Shown in pieces: positions 1-7,343 of a stretch of 64,000 nt of DNA; positions within the stretch are counted from its first letter, which is position 1; every line of letters begins with the position of its first letter. The DNA is from Paraburkholderia caffeinitolerans. Its GTDB lineage: Bacteria > Pseudomonadota > Gammaproteobacteria > Burkholderiales > Burkholderiaceae. The translations under genes and the position numbers were made by a program. The stretch spans positions 54,500 to 118,499 of the forward strand of contig NZ_CADIKL010000022.1 in assembly GCF_902859945.1 (NCBI RefSeq), in the 5' to 3' direction. The notes under the pieces were generated by a model that searched no databases, was not told the origin of the DNA, and saw only the letters and a program-made list of their open reading frames with translations.

Positions 1-141
1 AATTGGCAGGTCCTTCTTCGGGTGCGGCACCGTCACAAGGCCAGGCTTCTTGGGGTGTTTAAAGTGGTGATGACTTCCGGTAACCCGCACCAGCTGCCAG
101 CCATCCTCTTCGAGCATCCGGATTAGCTTTGATGAGTTCAT
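1..141 (-). CDS. hicA: HicA-type mRNA interferase toxin (partial, cut by window edge)
   Basis: The first 47 codons of a HicA toxin read leftward off the window edge. HicA is a small double-stranded-RNA-binding-fold ribonuclease that cleaves mRNA and is neutralised by HicB. The sequence shows the N-terminal MNSSKLIRMLEEDGW helix, the catalytic-type His in TGSHHHFKHP (residues 23-32) and the VTVPHPKKDLP strand typical of the family. The start at 141 is supported by GGAGGCG seven bases upstream. hicB normally follows hicA, so it should lie to the left of the window. A palindrome just upstream of the start probably serves autoregulation. Identification is firm; whether the pair is intact cannot be seen. 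Confidence 0.88.
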   Translation of the reverse strand, partial: MNSSKLIRMLEEDGWQLVRVTGSHHHFKHPKKPGLVTVPHPKKDLPI

Positions 142-159
142 CTCGCCTCCGCATGTCTT

Positions 160-177
160 GTGTGTAAATATACACAC
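160..177. promoter_or_regulatory. 18-bp inverted repeat upstream of hicA (candidate operator)
   Basis: GTGTGTA-AATA-TACACAC is a perfect inverted repeat with 7-bp arms and a 4-bp spacer, about 20 bases upstream of the hicA start. The half-site recurs as GTGTGTA at 211-217. HicB proteins with a DNA-binding domain commonly bind such dyads to autoregulate; that role here is inferred from position only. Confidence 0.5.
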
Positions 178-246
178 GCGGATTCGATAATTCAAGGAAT
201 TTGTGTAGTCGTGTGTATCCGCGCCGCGCAGATCGCTTGGCCCGAC

Positions 247-909
247 CTACGCGGCGGCATCGTTTCGTTTCGCGACGCGTGGAGGCACTGGGAACGCCTC
301 CGCATGCATCTTGTTTGCCGGGAAGAGGTTCAGGAACGAGCGTGCCTCGTCCATCGAGCCGCTCGCGAGCCAGCCCTCGTATTCGGACGGCGGCAGGATC
401 ACCACCGATCGCTTCTCGTCACCGGGCTTGTGGAATCGATTCATGAGCGGATGCTCGGCCGAGTTGACCGTCAGCATCGTGAACGAGAGCGCCGGGCCTT
501 CCGGCTCGTTCCACTCCCGCCATAGCCCGGCAATCGCAAACGGCGCGCCGTCGGCCATGCCGATGCGCCAGCGCACAGCCCTCCCGCTTTCGTAGTTCGG
601 CTCGTAGAACGCGTCAGCCGGAATCAGGCAGAGCTGCTGCTTCTTCCATGCTCCGCTGAAGCTCCGCTTTTCGCCCACGGTCTCCGAGCGTGCGTTCATC
701 GTGTCGAAGGGCTTCACGCCTGGAGGGATGTGCTTGCGCGGCACTATGCCAAATGTCGCAACGTCTGCCCGCTCGGCACCGTCGACGCGCCGGATGATCG
801 GCGCTGGATAGTCTTTGTAGACGTCATCGCGCCATGGGCTGTCAGGCGGCTCGATGCCGAAGTGCTTGAAGAGATAGTCGCGGCGCGCCGCTGCGTAATT
901 CGTGCACAT
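247..909 (-). CDS. yedK: SRAP-domain protein (YedK/HMCES family)
   Basis: A 220-residue SOS-response-associated peptidase family protein. The family crosslinks to abasic sites in single-stranded DNA through Cys2 after removal of the initiator Met. The start at 909 was chosen because it gives the family N-terminus MCTNYAAARRDY, with AAGGAGA upstream; upstream in-frame ATGs would bury the essential Cys2. Other family features are the central NARSET segment, the PADAFYEP motif with its conserved Glu, and the late FHKPGDEKRSVVIL segment with its conserved His. It lies inside the element ending at 2957, where an accessory copy is plausible. No LexA box is evident nearby. The family assignment is secure; the cellular role of this copy is inferred. 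Confidence 0.9.
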   Translation of the reverse strand: MCTNYAAARRDYLFKHFGIEPPDSPWRDDVYKDYPAPIIRRVDGAERADVATFGIVPRKHIPPGVKPFDTMNARSETVGEKRSFSGAWKKQQLCLIPADAFYEPNYESGRAVRWRIGMADGAPFAIAGLWREWNEPEGPALSFTMLTVNSAEHPLMNRFHKPGDEKRSVVILPPSEYEGWLASGSMDEARSFLNLFPANKMHAEAFPVPPRVAKRNDAAA

Positions 910-960
910 GAGCGTCTCCTTTGTTATCCATTCCGCCACCCAATGCGCGGCATTTATGCG

Positions 961-1128
961 GAGGCGACGAAGCTGAAAGAGAGGTTCACCGAGCACGACT
1001 TGCGCGCCAAGTGCGCCAGCGATGCTGAGACGCTCGAACATGCCCGCGCGCTGCTCGCGCACGCCGACGGGAAGATTACCGAACGCGTTTATCGTCGAAA
1101 GCCGGAACGCGTCAAGCCCCTGCGCTAA
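961..1128 (+). pseudogene. Tyrosine integrase C-terminal remnant 1
   Basis: An uninterrupted frame encodes only the C-terminal end of a phage-type tyrosine recombinase: KLKERFTEHDLRAK, then AETLEHARALLAHAD, then TERVYRRKP. It holds the conserved HDLR box, the LAHAD element and the catalytic-type Tyr in RVYRRKP. The N-terminal and core-binding domains are missing, and the frame continues from unrelated sequence at the SRAP gene start. Related tails occur at 2191-2291 and within 9598-10245. It cannot encode an active recombinase. Confidence 0.8.
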
Positions 1129-1169
1129 ACTTGTTTATTAATTCAACAAGCGCTCGTTATGTAAAACCT

Positions 1170-2141
1170 ATGGCTGACAAGAACCTCTATCAAACATTGC
1201 TGCGCAGCAAAGTTCGCGGCGCGATTCTCGCGGCCGAAGGGGCGAATGCATTCTCCCATCAAGTCGTAAAAGGCACTGTCCTTGAGATTTTGATTTCGGA
1301 GCTATTCCGCCCCCTGCTTCCGGCAGACATCGGGATTGGCACAGGACAAATTATTGAGAGCTATTCAGGGAAACTCTCAGGCCAAATTGACATCGTGCTT
1401 TACGACAAAGCGATCCTGCCGCCAATACTTATCGACGAAAAACTGGGCCTCTTCCCGATCGAGTCCGTACTATATGCAATCGAGGTGAAAACGACTCTAA
1501 CTGCAGCGGAGCTCCAAAGCGCACACGATTCTGCGAAGGATCTTCAGACAAAGTTCGGTTATTTGCCAGGGCAGCGCGTCAATGGAAAACTCGTGCCACA
1601 GCATTCAATCGAGAAAGCTAGAAATGTAATATTTGCCCTCAAGTCCGATCTTTCAGGCACCAAACTAAATGAAGCCGAGCGGTATAAAAAGATCTATGGC
1701 GACGAACCGGCCCACATTGCATCAATCTGCGTCGCCGGCCGGGAGTACTGGTTTCAAAGCAATTCTGCATGGGTAGGCGGCACCGATACGGATCAGTTTG
1801 ACGGCATCCTATCCTTTATCGGCGGGGTAACGAACACGTACAGAGGAGTGTCTGCCAGTCGGGGGTACCCATTGCTCGGACACTACGTTGTTGCCGAAAA
1901 CATGCATCAGTTTCCGTTTCTGCAGGTGTCGAAGGACCTGATGCTCGTCGTCCAGTGTCCAGACTGCAAATGCGAGATTCTAGTAGCCCCGGAGCTTCCT
2001 CCGGGAAAAGTTACGTTTACCGGGACGATCTCAACACCATGCAAATGCGGGGCCATGGTTAAGGCACCGCAAGCGCAATACGAGTTCCAAGACAGCAAGC
2101 TCGTCTCAGTCTTACCGCACCCAGACTCTCAGTCGCAGTAG
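1170..2141 (+). CDS. DUF6602-like protein with PD-(D/E)XK-type nuclease motif
   Basis: A 323-residue protein resembling the DUF6602 family found in defence and mobile islands. The N-terminal half has SGQIDIVLYDK followed about 40 residues later by YAIEVKTTL. This Asp...Glu-x-Lys spacing is that of restriction-endonuclease-like (PD-(D/E)XK) folds. The C-terminus holds a likely zinc site: CPDCKCE, then CKCG about 30 residues on. The ATG at 1170 is preferred over an upstream TTG at 1131 because the extra 13 residues look unlike the family and neither start has a good ribosome site. It stands alone between two integrase tails, so it is probably cargo. Function is unknown; nuclease activity is inferred from motif spacing. 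Confidence 0.7.
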   Translation: MADKNLYQTLLRSKVRGAILAAEGANAFSHQVVKGTVLEILISELFRPLLPADIGIGTGQIIESYSGKLSGQIDIVLYDKAILPPILIDEKLGLFPIESVLYAIEVKTTLTAAELQSAHDSAKDLQTKFGYLPGQRVNGKLVPQHSIEKARNVIFALKSDLSGTKLNEAERYKKIYGDEPAHIASICVAGREYWFQSNSAWVGGTDTDQFDGILSFIGGVTNTYRGVSASRGYPLLGHYVVAENMHQFPFLQVSKDLMLVVQCPDCKCEILVAPELPPGKVTFTGTISTPCKCGAMVKAPQAQYEFQDSKLVSVLPHPDSQSQ

Positions 2142-2190
2142 TAGCCCGTCCAGCCAGCCTCGCCACGTCGACAAGACGCCAAGCAGCACC

Positions 2191-2291
2191 GAGGCCCCTG
2201 AGCATGCGCAGGCGACACTCGCACACGCAGGCGAAAGACTACCGAAGATGTGTACCGCCGCAAGCCGGGGCGGGTCAAACCATTACGCTAG
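2191..2291 (+). pseudogene. Tyrosine integrase C-terminal remnant 2, frameshifted
   Basis: The first frame reads PEHAQATLAHAGE. After a one-base shift near 2237 the next frame reads TTEDVYRRKPGRVKPLR and stops at 2289-2291. Joined, they match the end of the tail at 961-1128, including the Tyr of VYRRKP. Only about 33 codons survive. It is a relic of a second integrase of the same family. Confidence 0.7.
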
Positions 2292-2350
2292 GCCGATGTC
2301 AGGGGGAGGCGCTCGAAAGGACGCACCTGAGGATGTCAGGCACTCAGGCG

Positions 2351-2725
2351 TTATTCACAGCCATTGCGCGTGCAATCGTAGTGGTAGGACTGTCCTTTCG
2401 AGTTTGTCCCATCGACTGAACGACGTCCATTGTCATAGTAGTGGGCCGTCTCATCCCATTCAGCGCCATTCGCCGCGACGCCAGTCGTATAAGTCGTGTT
2501 TTCGCCGCGGCGCACGGTTCTCTGGCTCCACGAACTCCCGGTGCTGTCGTTGCTTCCATCGACAGTCGTTACGTCGCCCATGCGCCGTATGCGATACGTG
2601 TTGCCGGAGTCATCGTGACAAGTTTGGATCGGATCAGTGTCCTGACCGACGCAATAGGATGCGAGAGCTGCGTTCGACGTGAACGCAACCAAGACAAAGA
2701 AGGCATAGAGGGCTGAACGCTTCAT
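2351..2725 (-). CDS. Small secreted hypothetical protein
   Basis: A 124-residue protein with a clear signal peptide: MKR, a hydrophobic stretch (residues 4-20) and a probable cleavage after ALA. The mature part is polar and rich in Gly, Ser and Thr, with four cysteines that could form two disulphides (near residues 25, 36, 118 and 123). It is likely periplasmic or exported. It lies between an integrase remnant and the tRNA-Ser fragment and is probably element cargo. No family is recognised and no function is proposed. The start at 2725 is the only ATG giving a signal peptide. Confidence 0.6.
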   Translation of the reverse strand: MKRSALYAFFVLVAFTSNAALASYCVGQDTDPIQTCHDDSGNTYRIRRMGDVTTVDGSNDSTGSSWSQRTVRRGENTTYTTGVAANGAEWDETAHYYDNGRRSVDGTNSKGQSYHYDCTRNGCE

Positions 2726-2846
2726 GAAATTACCCGATGAGGCTCGTTGTTTTTATAGCGCGGCGCATGCTTACAGCACCGAAAGAGTGTACCTTAAGCG
2801 TCAGGGCGATATTGCGAAATCAAAGGTTTATCGAGGTAGCGCACTC

Positions 2847-2859
2847 GTACCTAAGGTAC
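2847..2859. repeat. Short palindrome near the attachment site
   Basis: GTACC-TAA-GGTAC is a 13-base palindrome, and a related GTACCTTAAG occurs at 2789-2798. Both lie within 130 bases of the tRNA-Ser fragment, where integrase or excisionase arm sites are often found. The role is not demonstrable from sequence. Confidence 0.35.
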
Positions 2860-2910
2860 AGCTTCTACCCGTTGCTTGTATGCGTAACGGGCGATGCGCG
2901 GCGTTGTGTC

Positions 2911-2957
2911 ATTAGGTTAATAACCTATCCGGGGTTCGAATCCCCGTCTCTCCGCCA
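2911..2957 (+). other. tRNA-Ser 3' fragment (element attachment site)
   Basis: This is the 3' part of a class II tRNA. It has a long variable-arm hairpin TAGGTTA-A-TAACCTA (2913-2927), a T-arm CGGGG-TTCGAAT-CCCCG (2930-2946), the acceptor strand TCTCTCC, discriminator G and encoded CCA (2955-2957). The acceptor would pair with GGAGAGA as in tRNA-Ser, but no such 5' half, D-arm or anticodon arm lies upstream, so it is not a whole gene. A 3' tRNA fragment is the usual scar at the distal end of an element integrated in a tRNA gene. Its CCA side faces right, so the element lies to the left. A tRNA-type terminator follows at 3028. Confidence 0.8.
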
Positions 2958-3027
2958 CCCAGCACACAAGGGTTAAGGGTTCCAGCCGACATAAGCAGTT
3001 CGCCTGTACCTTTGCAAGATCGAGATT

Positions 3028-3051
3028 GGCTCCGCATTGCGGGGCCTTTTT
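3028..3051 (+). terminator. Terminator downstream of the tRNA-Ser fragment
   Basis: GGCTCCGC-ATT-GCGGGGCC followed by TTTTT. It lies about 70 bases after the CCA end and reads in the tRNA direction. This fits the original terminator of the tRNA-Ser gene and marks the chromosomal side of the junction. Confidence 0.65.
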
Positions 3052-3070
3052 GCGTTCAGGAGCGGCAGGT

Positions 3071-3187
3071 ATCTCAGCGTGGATGTCGGAGCTCGACATC
3101 CAGAAGGGTGTGCGCTGGAGCGCCAAGGTCGCTGGCAAGCTCGAACAAACGTCGACTGGCATCATTTGCGTGACGCCGGAAAACTGA
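3071..3187 (+). pseudogene. TIR-domain protein remnant
   Basis: A short frame ending at 3185-3187 reads SELDIQKGVRWSAKVAGKLE and then GIICVTPEN. This matches the family pattern of bacterial TIR domains: a Ser/Glu-bearing helix, RW, then GIICxTPENL. Only about 38 residues remain; there is no start and no C-terminal effector partner. It is a relic of a defence or signalling gene beside the tRNA-Ser locus. Confidence 0.6.
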
Positions 3188-3230
3188 CCCTGCCCCGGGG
3201 CCAACCCAGATTGCCTTGCGCTGCCCCATT

Positions 3231-3250
3231 ATTTCGAATATATTGGAAAT
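3231..3250. promoter_or_regulatory. ArsR operator candidate
   Basis: ATTTCGAATA/TATTGGAAAT is a 20-base imperfect palindrome (9 of 10 arm positions match) ending directly at the arsR ATG. ArsR repressors bind such AT-rich dyads over their own promoter and release them on arsenite binding. The position, overlapping the ribosome site, suggests control of the whole nine-gene ars operon. Confidence 0.65.
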
Positions 3251-3574
3251 ATGGAAGAGAAAGATATCATTCGCGCCTTGGCGGCGCTCGCCCACGATCT
3301 GCGCCTGCGCGTGTTCCGCATGCTGGTCGTGGCCGGTCCGGACGGCCTGACACCCGGAACCATCGCGGCGCAGCTTGACGTGCCCAACGCGACGCTCTCC
3401 TTTCACCTGAAGGAGTTGATGCACGCGGGGCTGGTCACGCAGGAGCGTGATGGGCGCAGCCTGATCTATCGAGCCGCCTACGAACAGATGAACGCAGTTC
3501 TCGGCTTCCTGACCGAGAACTGCTGCCAGGGGCAGGCTTGCCTGGTTCCCGGCACAGATTCGTGCCAATGCTGA
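3251..3574 (+). CDS. arsR: ArsR-family arsenite-responsive repressor
   Basis: A 107-residue winged-helix repressor. The helix-turn-helix spans about residues 33-56 (LTPGTIAAQLDVPNATLSFH) and is followed by the wing ERDGRSLIY. Metal-binding cysteines are at the C-terminus: the vicinal pair C91-C92, then C97, with further C105 and C107. This resembles the C-terminal As(III) site of Acidithiobacillus-type ArsR rather than the alpha-3 site of the plasmid R773 type. It is first in the operon, 12 bases before arsI, with a palindrome at its start. It presumably binds that dyad and is released by trivalent arsenic. The ribosome site is weak (GGA), consistent with low repressor dose. Confidence 0.92.
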   Translation: MEEKDIIRALAALAHDLRLRVFRMLVVAGPDGLTPGTIAAQLDVPNATLSFHLKELMHAGLVTQERDGRSLIYRAAYEQMNAVLGFLTENCCQGQACLVPGTDSCQC

Positions 3575-3586
3575 CGGAGAACAGTC

Positions 3587-4066
3587 ATGAAGCGGTTTCA
3601 CGTCCACGTCCACGTTGACGACATTGCGGCCAGTGTCGCGTTCTATTCGAAGCTGTTCGGCGCAGAGCCTGCGCGCATCGAGCCGGATTACGCGAAATGG
3701 ATGCTGGAAGATCCGCGCGTGAACTTTGCGATCTCGACGCGCGGCTCGCAGTCTGGTGTCGATCATCTGGGTTTTCAGGTGGACGACGCAGCCGAGCTGG
3801 ACGAACTCGCGCAGCGTGCACAGGACGCGGACATGACGCTGCTCGACCAGGGCGAAACGACCTGTTGCTACGCACGTAGTGACAAGCACTGGATCGTTGA
3901 TCCGCAGGGAGTCGCCTGGGAACACTTTCACACGCTCGATCGCGCATCGGTATATGGCGAAAGTCGTGAGACGAGCACTTCGCAGTCCGAATCGCCAGCC
4001 TGCTGCGCGCCCCGTCGCAAACCTGTGGGCATCCCCGTCAAACCGGCCGGTTCGGCCTGTTGCTGA
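3587..4066 (+). CDS. arsI: ArsI/CadI-family vicinal-oxygen-chelate protein (C-As lyase candidate)
   Basis: A 159-residue glyoxalase-fold protein. ArsI is an Fe(II)-dependent dioxygenase that cleaves the C-As bond of trivalent methyl- and aryl-arsenicals. The expected metal ligands are visible as H5, H60 and E112, and the vicinal Cys pair that binds the organoarsenical is C93-C94 (GETTCCYARSDKHW). The C-terminal tail carries two more Cys pairs (ACC and SACC), possibly for metal delivery. It lies between arsR and arsC with 9-12 base gaps. CadI-like cadmium-induced proteins share this fold, but the ars context and the CC pair favour ArsI. Confidence 0.85.
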   Translation: MKRFHVHVHVDDIAASVAFYSKLFGAEPARIEPDYAKWMLEDPRVNFAISTRGSQSGVDHLGFQVDDAAELDELAQRAQDADMTLLDQGETTCCYARSDKHWIVDPQGVAWEHFHTLDRASVYGESRETSTSQSESPACCAPRRKPVGIPVKPAGSACC

Positions 4067-4075
4067 GAGACCTTC

Positions 4076-4570
4076 ATGACCGACAAGATCTATAACGTCC
4101 TGTTCATCTGCACGGGCAATTCCACCCGCTCGATCCTGGCCGAAGGGCTTTTGAACCACTACGGTGCTGGCCGCTTCAAGGCCCATTCCGCAGGTAGCCA
4201 TCCCACGGGCGAGGTCAATCCGTTTGCACTACAGGCGCTCCAGAAGTTCGGGATCGAAGCCAACGGCTTGCGCAGCAAGAACTGGGACGAGTTCTCTCCC
4301 GATGGCTCGCCCGACCTCGATTTCGTGTTCACCGTCTGTGACAAGGCGGCGGGCGAAGTGTGCCCGGTCTGGCCCGGCCAGCCGGTCACGGCGCATTGGG
4401 GCGTCGCCGATCCCGCTGCGGTCGAGGGCTCCGATGAGCAAAAGCAGCAGGCGATCCGCGATGCCGCCGTTACGCTCAAACGCCGTATCGAACTGCTTCT
4501 CTCGCTGCCTCTCGCCAAGCTCGACGCCGTGGCCCTGAACAAGGCTGTCAGCGACATCGGCAAGCAATAA
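4076..4570 (+). CDS. arsC: Arsenate reductase, LMW protein-tyrosine-phosphatase family (copy 1)
   Basis: A 164-residue enzyme reducing As(V) to As(III) with the low-molecular-weight phosphatase fold. The P-loop is CTGNSTRS with nucleophile C12 and R18 (CX5R). Further family features are LRSKNWDEF and the VCDKAAGEVCPVWPG segment, whose cysteines are candidates for the disulphide relay. It begins nine bases after arsI and is followed by a paralogue 13 bases on, so the two probably arose by tandem duplication. Its product is exported by the Acr3 permease encoded downstream. Confidence 0.92.
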   Translation: MTDKIYNVLFICTGNSTRSILAEGLLNHYGAGRFKAHSAGSHPTGEVNPFALQALQKFGIEANGLRSKNWDEFSPDGSPDLDFVFTVCDKAAGEVCPVWPGQPVTAHWGVADPAAVEGSDEQKQQAIRDAAVTLKRRIELLLSLPLAKLDAVALNKAVSDIGKQ

Positions 4571-4583
4571 GGTGACTACTGCC

Positions 4584-5078
4584 ATGACCACGAACGTACT
4601 CATTCTGTGTACGCACAATTCCGCGCGAAGTGTGCTATCCGAAGGCATGCTGAACCACTGGGCACAAAGGCTCGGCAAGGACGTGCGCGCATTCAGCGCC
4701 GGCAGCGCGCCGAGCGGTCGCATCAATCCGTTTGCGCTCGAGGCGTTGACGAACGCGGGCATCGAAACCGAGGGTTATCGCAGCAAGAGCTGGGACGAAT
4801 TCTCGCAAGACGGCGCGCCGAAGATGCGGATCGTCATTACGGTGTGCGACAGCGCGGCCGCCGAAGAGTGTCCGTTCTGGCCTGGTAGCCCCGTCAAGGT
4901 TCACTGGGGCTACGCCGATCCGTCAAACGCGCAAGGCGGTGACGACGGCAAACGGCAGGCCTTCGAGCTTACCCGGCAGGCCATCGGTTACCGGATGCTG
5001 CAACTGCTTCTGCTGCCCCTGGACCGCCTGGACAATGCCGAGCTTCAGCAGGCGCTCGACGGCATTCTGAAAAGCTGA
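4584..5078 (+). CDS. arsC: Arsenate reductase, LMW protein-tyrosine-phosphatase family (copy 2)
   Basis: A paralogue of the preceding gene (164 residues from the ATG at 4584; a GTG at 4572 would add four). The P-loop is CTHNSARSVLSEG, the HNSARS form common in ArsC-type LMW phosphatases. YRSKSWDEF and VCDSAAAEECPFWPG match the first copy. The difference in P-loop (HNSA against GNST) suggests the copies have diverged in partner or kinetics rather than being fresh duplicates. The gene sits 22 bases before acr3. Confidence 0.9.
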   Translation: MTTNVLILCTHNSARSVLSEGMLNHWAQRLGKDVRAFSAGSAPSGRINPFALEALTNAGIETEGYRSKSWDEFSQDGAPKMRIVITVCDSAAAEECPFWPGSPVKVHWGYADPSNAQGGDDGKRQAFELTRQAIGYRMLQLLLLPLDRLDNAELQQALDGILKS

Positions 5079-5100
5079 CTCCCTCTCCATCGAGTTCCCC

Positions 5101-6171
5101 ATGAACACCCCCAACATCGCCGCTGCGCGCAAAAGCGCGTCGAAACCGGCCATCAGCTTCTTCGAGCGTTACCTGACCGTCTGGGTTGCCCTTTGCATCG
5201 TCGCTGGCATCCTGCTTGGCCAGGTTCTGCCTGGTGTCTTTCAGGCCATTGGCCGCATGGAATACGCTCAGGTCAATCTGCCGGTCGGCCTGCTGATCTG
5301 GGTGATGATCATTCCGATGCTGGTCAAGGTCGACTTCGGCTCGCTACATGAAGTGCGTCAGCACATCAAGGGTATCGGCGTCACGCTCGTCGTCAACTGG
5401 CTCGTCAAGCCGTTCACGATGGCGTTCCTCGCATGGCTTTTCATCAAGCATCTGTTCGCGCCGATGCTGCCCGTGGCGCAGCTCGACAGCTATGTGGCTG
5501 GACTGATCCTGCTGGCCGCCGCACCCTGCACGGCGATGGTGTTCGTCTGGAGCCGGCTGACCGGTGGTGATCCGCTCTTTACGCTCTCACAGGTTGCGCT
5601 CAACGACAGCATCATGGTGGTCGCGTTCGCGCCGCTCGTCGGCCTGCTGCTCGGTATCTCGGCCATCACGGTGCCGTGGGCGACGCTGCTCACGTCGGTC
5701 GTGCTCTATATCGTGATTCCCGTGATCCTCGCGCAGATCCTGCGCAAGGTGCTGCTATCACGTGGCAAGGCCGCGTTCGAAGCTGTGATGGCGAAGATCG
5801 GCCCGTGGTCGATCACGGCGTTGCTCGCCACGCTGGTGCTGCTGTTCGCCTTCCAGGGCGAGGCCATCCTGAAGCAGCCGCTCGTGATCGTGCTGCTTGC
5901 CGTGCCGATCCTGATCCAGGTGTTCTTCAACTCGGCGCTCGCGTACTGGCTCAATCGCGCGGTCGGCGAGAAGCACAACATCGCTTGCCCGTCTGCACTG
6001 ATCGGCGCGTCGAACTTCTTCGAGCTGGCCGTCGCCACCGCAATTGGCCTGTTCGGATTCAACTCGGGTGCAGCGCTCGCCACGGTCGTAGGCGTGCTGA
6101 TCGAAGTCCCGGTCATGCTGCTCGTGGTGCGCATCGTCAACCGGTCGAAGAACTGGTACGAGTGCGCCTGA
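5101..6171 (+). CDS. acr3: Acr3-family arsenite efflux permease
   Basis: A 356-residue inner-membrane permease with about ten hydrophobic segments. Family signatures are the N-terminal FERYLTVWVALCIVAGILLG, the conserved Cys in AAAPCTAMVFVWSRLTGGD, and the late ASNFFELAVATAIGLFG segment with its conserved Glu. It extrudes As(III), probably using proton motive force. It is central in the operon, fed by three reductases of two families. Confidence 0.93.
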   Translation: MNTPNIAAARKSASKPAISFFERYLTVWVALCIVAGILLGQVLPGVFQAIGRMEYAQVNLPVGLLIWVMIIPMLVKVDFGSLHEVRQHIKGIGVTLVVNWLVKPFTMAFLAWLFIKHLFAPMLPVAQLDSYVAGLILLAAAPCTAMVFVWSRLTGGDPLFTLSQVALNDSIMVVAFAPLVGLLLGISAITVPWATLLTSVVLYIVIPVILAQILRKVLLSRGKAAFEAVMAKIGPWSITALLATLVLLFAFQGEAILKQPLVIVLLAVPILIQVFFNSALAYWLNRAVGEKHNIACPSALIGASNFFELAVATAIGLFGFNSGAALATVVGVLIEVPVMLLVVRIVNRSKNWYECA

Positions 6172-6190
6172 ACGTAACGGAAACAACGCA

Positions 6191-6625
6191 ATGAACGAAG
6201 TCACCATCTATCACAACCCGGACTGCGGCACCTCGCGTAACGCCCTCGCGATGATCCGCAATGCGGGCATCGAACCCGTCGTCATCGAATATCTGAAAAA
6301 TCCGCCGTCTCGCGAGAAGCTGGTCGAGCTGATCGCGCAGTCGAGCCTGAGCGTGCGCGAGGTGCTGCGCCAGAAAGGCACGCCCTATGCCGAACTGCGC
6401 CTGGACAACCCGGGATTGAGCGACGACCAGTTGCTCGACGCGATGATGGCGCACCCCATTCTCATCAACCGCCCCTTCGTGGTGACGTCGATGGGCGCGC
6501 GCCTGTGCCGTCCCTCCGAAGTCGTGCTGGATATCCTGCCTGAATCGCAACGCGGCGCGTTCACGAAAGAGGACGGTGAAACGGTTATCGATGCGGAGGG
6601 CAAGCGTGTCCGCTCCGGTAACTGA
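6191..6625 (+). CDS. arsC: Arsenate reductase, glutaredoxin-dependent family
   Basis: A 144-residue thioredoxin-fold ArsC unrelated to the two upstream LMW-phosphatase types. The active-site Cys12 is in YHNPDCGTSRNAL. The Arg triad region includes FVVTSMGARLCRPSE, and NRPFVV is a family marker. Electrons would come from glutathione and glutaredoxin. Having both chemistries in one operon lets the cell reduce arsenate from either thiol pool. Its last 20 bases overlap the preferred arsH start. Confidence 0.93.
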   Translation: MNEVTIYHNPDCGTSRNALAMIRNAGIEPVVIEYLKNPPSREKLVELIAQSSLSVREVLRQKGTPYAELRLDNPGLSDDQLLDAMMAHPILINRPFVVTSMGARLCRPSEVVLDILPESQRGAFTKEDGETVIDAEGKRVRSGN

Positions 6626-7340
6626 TCTCGCCGCTGAGCTTCCGCAGGTCGATGCGGCACTGTTCCGCGTGCCCGACATCCAGCGCCTTCAGGCAACGAA
6701 GGCTTCCGCACATGCGCCCCGTATCCTGCTGCTCTACGGTTCGCTGCGCGAGCGCTCGTTCAGCCGCCTGCTGAGCGAAGAAGCTGCACGTCTGCTCATG
6801 GCAATGGGCGCCGAGGTGCGCACGTTCAATCCGAGCGGTTTGCCGCTGCCCGATGACGCGCCCGATACGCACCCCAAGGTAGCCGAGCTGCGCGAACTGG
6901 TGCTGTGGTCAGAAGGCATGGTCTGGTGTTCGCCCGAACGCCACGGCGCGATGACCGGCATCATGAAAGCGCAGATCGACTGGATTCCGCTGTCGGTTGG
7001 GGCCGTGCGGCCGACGCAAGGCAAGACGCTCGCCGTGATGCAGGTCAGCGGCGGCTCGCAGTCGTTCAACGCCGTCAACCAGATGCGCGTGCTCGGGCGC
7101 TGGATGCGCATGCTGACCATCCCGAACCAGTCGTCGGTGGCCAAGGCGTTCACGGAATTCGATGAGGCCGGGCGCATGAAGCCATCAGCCTATTTCGATC
7201 GCGTCGTGGACGTGATGGAAGAACTGGTGAAGTTCACCTTGCTCACGCGTGATATCGGTCCCTATCTGGTCGATCGCTACAGCGAGCGCAAGGAGAGCGC
7301 CGAAGAACTGATGAAACGCGTGAACCAGGCCCGTATCTGA
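6606..7340 (+). CDS. arsH: ArsH NADPH-dependent FMN reductase
   Basis: A 244-residue flavodoxin-fold oxidoreductase that oxidises trivalent organoarsenicals to less toxic pentavalent forms. The FMN phosphate loop is LLYGSLRERSFSRLL and the catalytic region is WCSPERHGAMTGIMKAQIDW. The GTG at 6606 is chosen because GGAGGG lies five bases upstream. The upstream ATG at 6576 has no ribosome site and would lengthen an already complete N-terminus. The start overlaps the arsC stop by 20 bases, implying coupled translation. Confidence 0.9.
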   Translation: MSAPVTDLAAELPQVDAALFRVPDIQRLQATKASAHAPRILLLYGSLRERSFSRLLSEEAARLLMAMGAEVRTFNPSGLPLPDDAPDTHPKVAELRELVLWSEGMVWCSPERHGAMTGIMKAQIDWIPLSVGAVRPTQGKTLAVMQVSGGSQSFNAVNQMRVLGRWMRMLTIPNQSSVAKAFTEFDEAGRMKPSAYFDRVVDVMEELVKFTLLTRDIGPYLVDRYSERKESAEELMKRVNQARI

Positions 7341-7343
7341 CCC

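Noticed and set aside
2911..2957. A complete tRNA-Ser gene
   Set aside because: No 5' acceptor strand, D-arm or anticodon arm lies upstream; only the 3' part is present.
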